Positions 1-10,316 of a stretch of DNA of 64,000 bases are shown one piece after another. The translations under genes and the position numbers were made by a program. Below the pieces are notes generated by a model, which did no database searches, was not told the DNA's origin, and worked only from the letters and a program-made list of their open reading frames with translations. Each line of letters begins with the position of its first letter. Position 1 is the first letter of the stretch. Source of the DNA: Neospora caninum Liverpool (taxonomy: Eukaryota > Apicomplexa > Conoidasida > Eucoccidiorida > Sarcocystidae); contig NC_018386.1 of assembly GCF_000208865.1 (NCBI RefSeq), positions 496,001 to 560,000 of the forward strand, written 5' to 3'.

Positions 1-3000
1 TGGCGATGCGCGGCGCGTTGCGGAGCTTAGAGGAGCTCCGGAGCGTGCACAGTGAAAAGGCGAACGTGCTGTCGAGGGGACGAGACGAACACTTGCTGCT
101 CCTGGAGCACGTCCATCGAGATTTCGGATGCCGACCCTACGGAGGGGAGACGATCCGAAAGGAGGATGCGGTTAGCCCGTCGACTGCCTCTCGGGCAAGA
201 ACCCCCGGCCATCGAGACAGCTCCACCTGCGCAGCGTCCACGTTTTCCTCGTCCTCGTCGGTAGGCTCCTGGGGACCGGACGCTTCGCCGAGAGCCGCCG
301 TAGGCACGGACGAACACGCGTTCAGCCGAAACGAGCAGTGTGTCTCGCATGAAGCGGGGCGTCCTCTCTCAGGCTTTGGCGTGCACGACGGTGCACGGGG
401 GGCGGGGAAAGCCAAGCCGTGCCTTGATTCCCAACTGCATGAGCGCGGCAGCGTCGGACACGCCTGGGACGCGGATTCACCTGGTAAAGGAAAAGCGGAG
501 GAGGAGTTGGGCGATGGAACCGAACCTTTGGACCCCGAATCTATGCTGTTCTTTGCGCCGCTGTACTCGAGCATTCCGCCGTCGTGTCTGGGCGATGAGG
601 ACATTCCTAGGAAGGAGAAAGCGAGACAGAGGTGGGCAGCGGGGGGCGTCTTTCCTGAAGACACGGCCCAAGGGGTGTTCGCCCATGCCGACGGCGCGCA
701 GCCCTATTTCGGCGCTGGTCCCGTGCGCCCAAGCAGACTTGCGAGTCTGGAGGAGCTGCAGAGTTTGTGGGGTGATCTTCTGAACCCTTCGTTTCCAGAG
801 GGAAAATCTGCGTGGCAGGCAAGCACTCGTGGAGATGCCTCGCCGCCGTACTCTTTCCTCTGGAGGAAGGAAAGACTGCGCGAGACCTTGCCACTCCTGG
901 ACGGTGACTGTGCGCCACGAGGACATGATGGAAAGTTCACGAGCCGTAGTGGGGAATTTTCGGCGCGAAGCCCTGTGCGAGCGGACACTGAAGGGGATGC
1001 CGGAGTCCTGTTTGCCGGTGTCCCCTCGAGGGCAAGCAAGCGAACACGGTTGGAGCATCTGGATGAAGATATGCGGAATCCGGCGGGACAGCGCGGCGGT
1101 TTCTCAGAGGAGCACAGGGAGAAAGGGGATCGAGAAGAAGGGAGAGAGACCCTGAGACGCGCATCCTCGTTCACGATGGAGACCCGCCGCAGGAGGGCTG
1201 GCCTCGTTGATGACGTCCCCTTCTCTGGCTCAGATGGGCGGGGAGCCGAATGGCCCAACTCGAGCAAGTGGCGGCAGCGGGATCCGCGCGAAGCCTCTGG
1301 CCGACGCCTCTATTCCCAACCCTGTTCACCGTCTTGTGAGGGCTGTGAATCGTGCCTCGGCCTTGCGGAGTCGGCGGAGGACTGCGTGGAATCGCGTGTC
1401 GTCAGCGAGTTCCGTAAGGAGCGGTTGGGATTTCCAGGCGCAGGAAGTCTCGCAGGTGGCCGTGCGTCAAGGGGGGATGGCGCTGACGAGGCGTCTTCAA
1501 GTCCAGTCTACGCGGGCAACAGCCTCCTGCCAAGCGGGCGCTCGGGCAGTGCTTCGCCCGCTTGCTCGCTGGCGAGTGGACAGGTGTCATCGAGACTCAG
1601 CCACGCGTCCCTGGACTCAAGTTGCGCGAACGGCGTGTTTTCCGGCGCCTCCGGTGCTCGACGAACCGGCGGGCAGACTGCGTCGCGGCGCGGCGTCTGC
1701 GGATCCCCTGCAGAGGATGGTTTGATGCATCAAGAGGCGGGGATCAAAGCTGCGCTGGGGAGGGCTGCCGGTTCTCTCCGCTCGGGCGGAGGGGATCCTA
1801 CGGCCCCCCAAGGCGCAGGCTCCCAAGGTGCGAAAAAGACGTCGCTGTCGGCGGGTAGCCGACGAGGACAAACCAGCGGTGCGCACGGATCGGCGGGCGA
1901 CAGTGCGGGGGCGCGCCTGACGAAGGCAGGTGGAGGTGAAGCCAACGGTTCCCCGCTGGACGCGGAGGAAATGGACACTGGCCATGACACTCGGCGGCCC
2001 ATGCGTGGGGTGTATTTCGATAAAACGCAGCGGTCGTGGATCGGGTCGTTCTACGAGGATCGACGCCAAATAAAAAAGCGCTTCAAGATTGACACGTACG
2101 GCTTCCACGAGGCGAGGGCCCTTGCCATTGGCGTGCGTATGACGTATGAGCGCCGCATGCGCAACGCAGAAAACTCGAGTCCCTCGTGTGGACGTGGGGC
2201 GAACGAGGTTCCTGGGCTCGCCCGGACGCCTGCCAAAGCTCTCGCCTCCCAAGCCTCTGAGGGTCGAAACACCCGAGCGGGCACCTCTGCCGTTACACTG
2301 AGTAGTGCGCAAGAGCCGGAATATGGAACCAAAGTCTACGATAGTACACGGCCGCTAGTCGGCGGCGCGAAACACAACAGAGTTCTGTACCCTGGTGGCC
2401 TCGCCAGACGCCCGGAAAGTGACGGTGAGAAGGAAGCGCCTGTCGGTGGCGAAAGTCCAGGAGGTTCCAATGCGGGAGAGGGCGCCAGCGAGCGAGTTGA
2501 GGAGCCTACCGCCAATGAAATGGGAGAGGACGCATCCGAAGCGATGGGATCTGGATGGCCCCGGCAGATCCGCGAACTCGTGAAAGACGAGGAAGGCAGG
2601 ATTCCAGGCGAGATGCCGTCGACCGGTGGAAATGTGACGGAACTGAATCGCGCACCGGAGGCTTGGAGACCGTCTGTGAAGGAGCAGGCCAACCGTGGAG
2701 ACAAGGAGTTGGGCGGCGATGAAAGGATATGGGGAAAGACGGAGGGTAAACCGTATGGACATTCGGGCGGGGCGACGGAGAGTACACGAGAAACGCGTTC
2801 ATGCCTTCCAGGCGAGAGGAAACGCGGGCGTGAAGCAGCTGAGGAAGATCAGGAAGGGCGGTTGTCGCAGTGTCGGCGACGGACCGATGATTCGAGCGCA
2901 AACGCGTCATACGGTTTCGCGCCCGACGAAGGAGCAGCTGAGCGCACGGGTGGCGGTGACCCAGCGGAAGAGGAGCAACGCCGGTTCTTGAGTAAACGAG

Positions 3001-4769
3001 GCGATGCGGAGGTGGAACGACGATTGCTCGGCCAAGATTGGGACGCGGCGGTTGACGGCATGCACCAGGTTCTGAATGGCAACGACACCTGCGGGAGCGC
3101 CAGCGAGATGGCGGGCGTCGCGGAGGAAAACAGACGCAGTGCAGATGCTGTGCTGAAGTGGGGCGTTGATTGCGTAGACGCACTGGGGTCCCCCACGTGT
3201 GGCAACTCACCGAGAGACACCCGCGTTGGTGAAGCGGCCTCAACGGGGAGTATGCTGGTGGCGTCATCGGCAAGCAGGGGCGGCGCATGCAATCCTAGCC
3301 GAGGTAATGACTTGCGCGATGAGCTTGTTGTCGCGAGGACGCCACTTGACAAAGCTGGAAGGCCGGCCGCAGATGCATCTCCAACGTGTATCACTGATGA
3401 GGAACTTCAACAGCGGCAGCGCCAGCAGCACCAGCAACTGGAGGAAGACCTCGAACACCTGGCTCATCTTCACGAGCAGGCGCGGCTCCTCGGCGCCGGC
3501 GAGGACGCGGCGCTTTTTAGAGAGCTCAGCAGAATGCCGGACACGTGCCTACCCAGCGACAGCAGCAGGTTTCCCAGAGACGAGGAGTGTGTTCGTAAAT
3601 CAGCTGGGCGGACGTCTGCGATGTCGTCAGGGTCGGATGCTGTCGGTTTCCTCCCATGCGACAACAGGAAGATGGCTTTGTCCGACGACAGGGGCGGTAG
3701 CCGAGACAACGTCGACGCAGGGAACTCGGAGGGACGGACTGCCGGAGGCGCGTCCTCCGGCAACGGGTTAAGTGCTAGCCAGTGGAGTCAAGACTTGCCA
3801 CTCGGGGTGTTTTACACGAGCAAGAAGCACGCCTACTGTGCAAATTGGTATGAAGGCAAAAGACAAATGAAGCGGTACTTCCCCATTTCAAAGCTGGGAG
3901 AGGAGCAGGCACGACTCAAAGCTATTGCAGCCCGCCGTGAAGCTGAGCAACGGGAGCGCGAATCAAAACGGAAGCTAGCTGCCGCCGCTGCCGCAGAAGC
4001 TGCTGCCGCAGCTGCCTCATGCGGAAGTGGACGCAGTAACGCGCACCGTTCCCGGCACAACAGCCGGACCCTTTCGTCTGCACATGGAACGGGAGGCGTT
4101 GGGTCGAGCTCTCATGTCGGTGGCCGCCTCAGTAACGCGAGTGGCAATGAAGAAGCTGGCGAGCCGGCAGATCCGCTATCGCCAGCGTGGCATAGTGGCG
4201 GTTGTCAGCCTGTTCCGAATCGTTCTCAGCGAGCGCATGAAGATAAGTTTCACTTCCTTCAGCAACAGCAACTGAGTCAGCTTCTGGATGGCAAAGCTCA
4301 CCCTTCGGGCGTTTGGGAGAGCCGCTTCCTTAGTTCCGTGCGCAGGATCGGTATGGAGTCAGATGTGAATCGTACGCAGTACGAACAGAGGTGGCGAAAG
4401 GCTGAGGCAGACGACATATTCACGAACAGCAAAAGTGCTCGTGGCGCAGATCGGCGCCTTAACGGCAGTGACAGAGAAAGCTACGGGCGTTTGTCCAACC
4501 CGTCTCACGGCTCCTCGGTCGCTGATGAGTCGCCGTTTAGTTTCGGTGGTCACGCCGCCCGAGACGCGAGGGGCTACGGGGGCGGAGGCAATCGAGGAGC
4601 AAACGGTCCTCAATCTGGTGACGGAGGCTTCGGAAATGAGTTCCAGCTAGCTGGTCTTGATCCGATGAGCAGTGGGAACGGCTATAGTTCCCGCGTTCAG
4701 CTCAACGGAGAGAGGGAGTGTGACGCCACCGAGCTCATGGTATGTGGAAGGGACGGTCAAGGGTGGTGA
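1..4769 (+). CDS. AP2Ib-1: ApiAP2 transcription factor, 3' portion (5' end outside the window)
   Basis: Open frame running from the window edge to a stop at 4767-4769; the first Met is at 6, but the frame is open upstream, so the true start is probably outside. Two AP2 DNA-binding domains are visible. The first, at residues ~666-719 counted from position 6 (nt ~2001-2165), starts MRGVYFDKTQRSWIGSF and continues with basic QIKKRF. The second, at ~1266-1311 (nt ~3801-3940), starts LGVFYTSKKHAYCANWY and continues KRQMKRYFPI. Both keep the YxxxxxxWxxxW/Y-type three-strand pattern followed by an Ala-rich helix. The rest is Gly/Ser/Glu/Arg-rich and probably disordered, with a Gln-rich helical stretch (~nt 3406-3490) and a poly-Ala run (~nt 3975-4018). 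ApiAP2 proteins are the main sequence-specific regulators of apicomplexans and act in the nucleus. The symbol rests on the gene lying next to MIC4, as AP2Ib-1 does in T. gondii (recalled). The 3' end may be spliced: GTATGT at 4740 could join an exon at 4830 in phase. Confidence 0.88.
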   Translation, partial: AMRGALRSLEELRSVHSEKANVLSRGRDEHLLLLEHVHRDFGCRPYGGETIRKEDAVSPSTASRARTPGHRDSSTCAASTFSSSSSVGSWGPDASPRAAVGTDEHAFSRNEQCVSHEAGRPLSGFGVHDGARGAGKAKPCLDSQLHERGSVGHAWDADSPGKGKAEEELGDGTEPLDPESMLFFAPLYSSIPPSCLGDEDIPRKEKARQRWAAGGVFPEDTAQGVFAHADGAQPYFGAGPVRPSRLASLEELQSLWGDLLNPSFPEGKSAWQASTRGDASPPYSFLWRKERLRETLPLLDGDCAPRGHDGKFTSRSGEFSARSPVRADTEGDAGVLFAGVPSRASKRTRLEHLDEDMRNPAGQRGGFSEEHREKGDREEGRETLRRASSFTMETRRRRAGLVDDVPFSGSDGRGAEWPNSSKWRQRDPREASGRRLYSQPCSPSCEGCESCLGLAESAEDCVESRVVSEFRKERLGFPGAGSLAGGRASRGDGADEASSSPVYAGNSLLPSGRSGSASPACSLASGQVSSRLSHASLDSSCANGVFSGASGARRTGGQTASRRGVCGSPAEDGLMHQEAGIKAALGRAAGSLRSGGGDPTAPQGAGSQGAKKTSLSAGSRRGQTSGAHGSAGDSAGARLTKAGGGEANGSPLDAEEMDTGHDTRRPMRGVYFDKTQRSWIGSFYEDRRQIKKRFKIDTYGFHEARALAIGVRMTYERRMRNAENSSPSCGRGANEVPGLARTPAKALASQASEGRNTRAGTSAVTLSSAQEPEYGTKVYDSTRPLVGGAKHNRVLYPGGLARRPESDGEKEAPVGGESPGGSNAGEGASERVEEPTANEMGEDASEAMGSGWPRQIRELVKDEEGRIPGEMPSTGGNVTELNRAPEAWRPSVKEQANRGDKELGGDERIWGKTEGKPYGHSGGATESTRETRSCLPGERKRGREAAEEDQEGRLSQCRRRTDDSSANASYGFAPDEGAAERTGGGDPAEEEQRRFLSKRGDAEVERRLLGQDWDAAVDGMHQVLNGNDTCGSASEMAGVAEENRRSADAVLKWGVDCVDALGSPTCGNSPRDTRVGEAASTGSMLVASSASRGGACNPSRGNDLRDELVVARTPLDKAGRPAADASPTCITDEELQQRQRQQHQQLEEDLEHLAHLHEQARLLGAGEDAALFRELSRMPDTCLPSDSSRFPRDEECVRKSAGRTSAMSSGSDAVGFLPCDNRKMALSDDRGGSRDNVDAGNSEGRTAGGASSGNGLSASQWSQDLPLGVFYTSKKHAYCANWYEGKRQMKRYFPISKLGEEQARLKAIAARREAEQRERESKRKLAAAAAAEAAAAAASCGSGRSNAHRSRHNSRTLSSAHGTGGVGSSSHVGGRLSNASGNEEAGEPADPLSPAWHSGGCQPVPNRSQRAHEDKFHFLQQQQLSQLLDGKAHPSGVWESRFLSSVRRIGMESDVNRTQYEQRWRKAEADDIFTNSKSARGADRRLNGSDRESYGRLSNPSHGSSVADESPFSFGGHAARDARGYGGGGNRGANGPQSGDGGFGNEFQLAGLDPMSSGNGYSSRVQLNGERECDATELMVCGRDGQGW

Positions 4770-7700
4770 TGCGCAGTCTGCTGTGTGTGTGTGCAGACCC
4801 CCTGACGTGTTAGCCGTACTGTCTATCAGATCAGCTTGGCGCGTACGCAGCGGGAAGCTCTGCGGAGGGCAGCGCGTCACGATCACAGAAGAACAGTGGC
4901 CGAACTGATACCCACGAAAACCTGTGTGGGTGCCGCGTGTGTGCACCGTGCTCAGGAATCGGTGGCGCATATACCGGGAAAACTGTTCCAAGGTGAAAGG
5001 GACGACGATGCGCTCAGTTCCCTTCTTGCGGCTGGCGAGGGTCTTCGAAGCACTGAGAGGTGTTGATATCGTGGGCACGGTGGACAGGCTGCCTCGTTTG
5101 GCCACTAGGCAATTCCGCCTCAGTCATACAAACTGCTAGGCGGTGCTGACGAGAGTTTGCAAGGAACCTCACGAAAACGGGAATTCAAGCGTCCCCGCGT
5201 GTGCCATTTGCCGCGTCTGTCTGTGGCTAGTTTGTCACTCTTCTTTGTAGGAAATGCGGTGACAGGGACGAATAGCGTACTAATCTGCATGAAATCGTTT
5301 AGTTGCAAAGACGATGGAAGCGAGCAGAGGCCAACCGTTGAGCTTTTTGAGACGAGGTAGTGCACCACACAGAGGGACTGTTTCAACGCTCACTTGATAC
5401 CATTTCATTTGAAGCATGTTGTTTACTTACAACAAAATTGGTTTTTTATGGTGGTGCATCTTCGTTTGGCTACTGTATCAGCTGAGGCGCCAGTGTGCAA
5501 AAGGTTGAAATGACTACAGATGTTAACGTTTGTGTTGGTCACACGTCTAGCCCATAGACAGAGCAGGCGTGCAATCCTCGAGGCGTTTTGTTCAATTTGC
5601 TCCCACTAGGTAGAAGCGCAGATATTTGTGACGTTACTCGACCGAAGGACACTACGGCCGTTTGTGCGGGGTTGACCGCAAGCAAATTGCGTAGTTTATG
5701 CACGGACGCTCCCAGACCGTGGCATTCGCAGGGGTGTCACCGTCCCTAACGGGAAAAGAAGTCAACAACAATTCCAAATTGCTGGAACATCAGTCTTGTG
5801 GGAACAGACAAGAGCTGGTTTGGCATATTCCGCCAATATGACGTATGCTAGTTGCGTTGTGCGTGGAAGCCCAACACAGTGTAGTGCCGAAATTTTTCGG
5901 GTCATACCTGAGTTTCAATGTATAGTCTTTAATGGCGTGCAATGTGATACATTTTTGACTGGCGAATACATTTTGCGAACATCAGTGTTATAGAAAAACA
6001 CACCTTCCGTTTTCGCAGTGGTACGCATGTTGTTGGTGGTGCAGTTATCTTCTGGTTTCTCATGTTTGTAGTAGTAATGCATGAAGGGGGACCGTATGTC
6101 TCGAGATGATGTGTCGGGTGACAAACTCGGCAGCTCATTAAATGAATCATCTAAAGTGTGGAACGCCTCTTCGTGTCCTACGGTTTCGGAGCTGTGTCCG
6201 CGGGGATTTCACGTGATAGCCTTTGTGGTCGACGATGTGTAGCATCACGGCGAACTTTTGACGCTACTGCGTGCCTATAGTGCACGGCTTGAGATGCAGT
6301 TTAGGTTGAAACGCAAATGATTCCCGTCGCCACTGTGTGTAGTCGGTCGAGTCAGTTGGTTTGCTAAGCAACAGGCTGGATCATGGAGTCGCCCATGTGG
6401 CTGAAAAATCACAGCTTCCTCGTGGTTGCCTGCAGCGGCCAGTTAGTAGCACGCCAGTTAGTAGCACCCGTGAGGTCTAGCCGGAGAGAGCACATGAGTC
6501 AGGTAGCCGACGTAGCGGGCTTTACGTAAGATGACATGGTAGTCTTTTCTGGGCTACCAGACCCTCCCGACGTAGAAAGTACCTTTATCGCCATCCGTAC
6601 CTGTCACTTTTATGCATCAGGGATCCTTTTTTCACGATTTTGTTGTTTAGGAACAGCAAAAAAGCTTAAGCGCCGGCGCTCTTGCATTACCGATTTTTGT
6701 GGTTAGCGAGTGGTCAGATATTGGCAGAACAGGCTTCCTTCATATTCGTTGCCGCGCGCTTCTCGAGGCGAGTCCCCCGCTGTAACATATCGTAACAGCC
6801 CAGCGATCGGGCATGGAGGAGCTCATAGGTGGCGTGAAGCTATCGATGAAGTTTCAACAAGGCCGCCAGTTTCTCGCCAATATATGGCAGTGCTTGAATG
6901 TATGCTGTTTTGTTACAGTAACCGCGGTAAATGAAGTTTCGTGTTCACTCTCTCTGGACCGGTTCGACTTCCGGGACGGTCCATCCAGTCGACAGAGTTG
7001 CAGATAGGAATGAAGGCCTACATTAGGCCGCATCATTAATGTTGTGTCTATTCTGTGGCACAAAAATCCACATGGCACCTTTTGGGTTGGAAACCTCACC
7101 ACACGGTTAGCTGCGAGGGTTCTTCTGTCATCAATGTGGCCCGTTACGAGCCTTCGTGATAGCCCCATAGATTGCCGAGGCAGAGGGGTGACATGCCGCT
7201 CATGCTTAGGAGTTTCACTGTGCACTTGCAGCTCCTACGGCGGATGCTATTTTCGTCTGTAGCTGCTCGGTACCGGCTCCCCTGTAATGGCACTTTCGTG
7301 CTCTAACCTTGACTCCCAGTGACTGCGAAAGGTAGTGGTTGTTCCAACTCAACCACTAACTTTGTATGAATGCCGGTCACGGGACCTGGGACAATTTATC
7401 GATGTTGCAGTGCAGTTTAGTGTCCGCTTTTACAAACGGAGGGAGCAGGGCAAGGACCGCCTACACGGTCACTACCTGGTCTAAAGGCACTGTAATGGGT
7501 GTCCTGCAGGCACCTGTTTTTCGCAGGGGTAGCTCTTTCCGTAGGCATCAAATGATGAGAGGAGCTGCTTTCCTTAGAGTCACGCCGAGTAGCAAGCATC
7601 GACGAATTCCACGAGGAGACCCCGACGGCAGCGGGTACCAAGATCAGACATTTTTTGTCTTGCTCGAGCCTCGATGAGGTTCTGTTCCATGGTGGCTACA

Positions 7701-8528
7701 CGACTATCTACTACATGCGTGCATTCTCAGAAGGGGATTTCCCTCCATCGTAACACTTCAGAATACTGAGTCGACCGTTCAGCTACCGAATACACAAGTC
7801 GTCTCCAACTACTACCTAACGGCTCCTGTTCCCAGACTGGACCTGGTGGTGACAGAAACGTTATGGATCTCATATGGTTGCGTGACTCGTCAGGCTGCAG
7901 CGTTTCATCAATTCACTCGTACACCCCATATAGGACAGGTAAACGGAAGTAGAATTTGTATTATGAGCCGGAAGCTTCAGGGATAGTTGCAGATTGATCA
8001 TCGTGGTACCCCATGACCACCTCCGCCGGGACTGCAGTGGAACTGACTATCATGCATTATCTCTTCAAAGAGTCGGTTACACTTTGCATTTAGCATGCGT
8101 CCGCTTGTCGTTGCGGAGAGTAATCTATCTGCCTAGTCCGCGCCCGTGCACCCGTAGCATCTTCCTGCGCCTATCAGCGACGACTGCTTTGTTGGTTGCT
8201 GAAGCTCATCAATCATTAGGAGACGAATCGGCGCCGCAAAACGACCCTGTACGTAGGCTGCCCAATAACAACCGCCATATCAGTACCTCCCCTCATGCAG
8301 CTGTCAACCGTCTCGATTGTCGAAGCGACGCATTAAGCCGACGCTCGTCGTGCGTCGCATTCCGGCGTCTTCAACCAATCCCCTCGCGCCCCTGTTAACC
8401 ATTACTTCACTTCCGTTCCTCGCGCCAACCATATAATGATTGTTGGCTGTTCACATGTTTTGTCTGACGTGAATTGATGGGTGTGGACGTGTTTTATTGT
8501 GATCACTTGATCAGCACCCTCACACAAA
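4770..8528. other. Intergenic region between the AP2 gene and MIC4
   Basis: About 3.76 kb with no convincing gene; ORFs are short and without recognisable domains. It probably holds the AP2 3' UTR and the MIC4 promoter and 5' UTR. The first 360 bases may include a short alternative last exon of the AP2 gene (4830-5066, in phase with a GTATGT donor at 4740). A 15-bp unit is exactly duplicated in tandem at 6438-6467. A GCATGC core, a sequence common in coccidian promoters, lies at 8093-8098, about 430 bases before the MIC4 start. No function has been shown for it here. Confidence 0.6.
6438..6467. repeat. 15-bp tandem duplication
   Basis: The unit GCCAGTTAGTAGCAC occurs twice back to back in the AP2-MIC4 intergenic region. 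It is too short to indicate a mobile element. Confidence 0.8.
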
Positions 8529-10316
8529 ATGAGAGCCTTGCTCTTGGTCCCCGTCATTGCGTGCTCGCAACAAAGTTCCATATGGTTCGCAGTGGCGAGA
8601 CGCCATGGCGGACAACAACTGAGGCTGGGCGTTCCCGAATTCCGGCCCCTCTTCGCCCAAATGACTATAGGTGGTGACGAGCCTAGCACCACCGCCGCAG
8701 GTTCAGAGGATGCAAACTATGATTTATCATGTTTACATTCCAGCAATGTGGGATCCAAAGCTGCTACGATAGGCGACCCATTGCCAACTGGTTCTGCGAA
8801 ACAGTGCGCACTGGTATGCAGAGAGGTTACTGAATGTAATCACTTCACGTACAACACACAAGCGAAGATGTGCTATCTGAAAAGTGGGAAACCGGATTTA
8901 TATTCATATCCGGGAGACATGACGGCTCCGCGCAGTTGTGATACAACATGCTTTGAAAAGGGCGTGTCGTACGACAAAGCTCCTGACGTGATGAATCCGA
9001 TATCCGCGAGTCAAGCAGTGGATTGCCAGGCGGCGTGTGCGGCGGACCCGAGGTGCAAAACTTTCACCTTTTCCGAGCCCGACAAGACATGTAGTTTCAA
9101 AGGACGGGGGTTTTCTGCGCATAAGCAAATGAAGGTGGCCGGCGTGACTTCTGGGCCGGCACAGTTTTGCGACAGTGGTGGGGACTTGAGACGCGACAGT
9201 GTTGGGGACTTGAGACGCGACAGTGGTGGGGACTTGAGACTGCAGGAGCAGGCTGATCAGCTATATGGTTGCGTTCACACGGAGGACGTTGGATCAGAAG
9301 CTCCGAACTTGTCAGACCCGAAGCCGGCTACTTCCATGGAGGCATGTATGAAACGGTGCCGGAGCGAGGGGAAATGCACACACTTTACTTTCAATGTGAC
9401 GGCAGGGATGTGCCACCTTAAGGCTGGAAAGATGCAATTGTATCCATACGCGGGAGATCGAACAGGTCCAAAGAGCTGCGATACAAGCTGTTTTTGGAGG
9501 GAGGTCGCATACGCCAAAAATCAATTGTCAGATTTGGGATCAGCTTACCAAATTTTACAGCCGACTGACTGTCAAGCACTTTGCGCCGCCAATCCGTTGT
9601 GTAAGGTATTTGTTTGGGATTACTTCGAGAAGACGTGCGCCTTCAGAGGAAAGGGGTTCCTCAAACACAAAAAGCCACACGCCGTGGGAGCCATCTCGGG
9701 CCCTCGAGAGTTTTGCGATTTTGGCGGTAATATGCACCAGCGAGAAGAGGCGGATGCCGCCAATACGGATGATCCTGTTGACGCGGCGAGAGCGCTGCCT
9801 AATGCTGCTGATCATCACCAAGACTTGCTGTGTGTCCACACCGGCAATATTGGGTCAAAAGCAGGAGATATTGAAAGTCCGCAGCCAGCGAATGACTTGA
9901 CTGAGTGCATGGCCAGATGCAAAGCGACAAAAAAATGCAGCCACTACACCTTCAATACGAACTCGAAGTACTGCCATATGAAATCAGGGAAACCTAAACT
10001 TTATGAATATCCTGGTGACCTGACCGGATCCAAAACTTGTGATACAAGTTGCTTCAGGAGGGGCGTCGACTACTCTACTGCCCCTGGTGTCGGTAAACCA
10101 TGGTTCACTACGCTAGCAACTGACTGTCAAGTTGCATGCGGGGCTGAAGACGGCTGCGTGGCGTTCACCTGGCACGCGCCGACGTCACGATGCTACTTAC
10201 TAACCGCAGGCTTTTCGAAGCATCGACGCGACGGTGTAGAGGGCGCGATATCTGGACCCTATACTTTCTGTGACGACAGCGAGAATCTTCAGGTGCTTGA
10301 AGAGGAAGACGCATAA
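8529..10316 (+). CDS. MIC4: Microneme protein MIC4 (six apple/PAN domains)
   Basis: A 595-residue secreted adhesin in a single exon. The ATG context is AAAATG, as favoured in this group. An N-terminal hydrophobic stretch (about residues 3-24) reads as a signal peptide. Six apple domains follow as three pairs: Cys68-Cys141, then to Cys214; Cys248-Cys321, then to Cys396; Cys435-Cys508, then to Cys581. Each pair repeats the same blocks: C(V/L)H, NVGS/NIGSKA, C-HFTFN, GKxxLY-YxGD, SCDT(S/T)CF, DCQxxC, then GxxSGPxxFCD. This matches TgMIC4 in length, domain number and C-terminal NLQVLE ending. In T. gondii, MIC4 travels to the micronemes in a complex with MIC1 and the escorter MIC6 and binds galactose-terminated glycans through apple 5; the same role is inferred here. 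The linker after apple 2 (residues 215-238) is three copies of an 8-residue repeat, which I do not recall in TgMIC4. A tandem paralogue elsewhere in the genome cannot be excluded. Confidence 0.93.
   Translation: MRALLLVPVIACSQQSSIWFAVARRHGGQQLRLGVPEFRPLFAQMTIGGDEPSTTAAGSEDANYDLSCLHSSNVGSKAATIGDPLPTGSAKQCALVCREVTECNHFTYNTQAKMCYLKSGKPDLYSYPGDMTAPRSCDTTCFEKGVSYDKAPDVMNPISASQAVDCQAACAADPRCKTFTFSEPDKTCSFKGRGFSAHKQMKVAGVTSGPAQFCDSGGDLRRDSVGDLRRDSGGDLRLQEQADQLYGCVHTEDVGSEAPNLSDPKPATSMEACMKRCRSEGKCTHFTFNVTAGMCHLKAGKMQLYPYAGDRTGPKSCDTSCFWREVAYAKNQLSDLGSAYQILQPTDCQALCAANPLCKVFVWDYFEKTCAFRGKGFLKHKKPHAVGAISGPREFCDFGGNMHQREEADAANTDDPVDAARALPNAADHHQDLLCVHTGNIGSKAGDIESPQPANDLTECMARCKATKKCSHYTFNTNSKYCHMKSGKPKLYEYPGDLTGSKTCDTSCFRRGVDYSTAPGVGKPWFTTLATDCQVACGAEDGCVAFTWHAPTSRCYLLTAGFSKHRRDGVEGAISGPYTFCDDSENLQVLEEEDA
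9171..9242 (+). repeat. 24-bp in-frame tandem repeat in MIC4
   Basis: Three copies of a 24-bp unit (9171-9194, 9195-9218, 9219-9242) encode DS(G/V)GDLR(R/L). They sit exactly in the linker between apple domains 2 and 3. Copies 1 and 2 differ by a single base; copy 3 diverges at its last bases. Such a minisatellite could vary in copy number between isolates. Confidence 0.92.
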
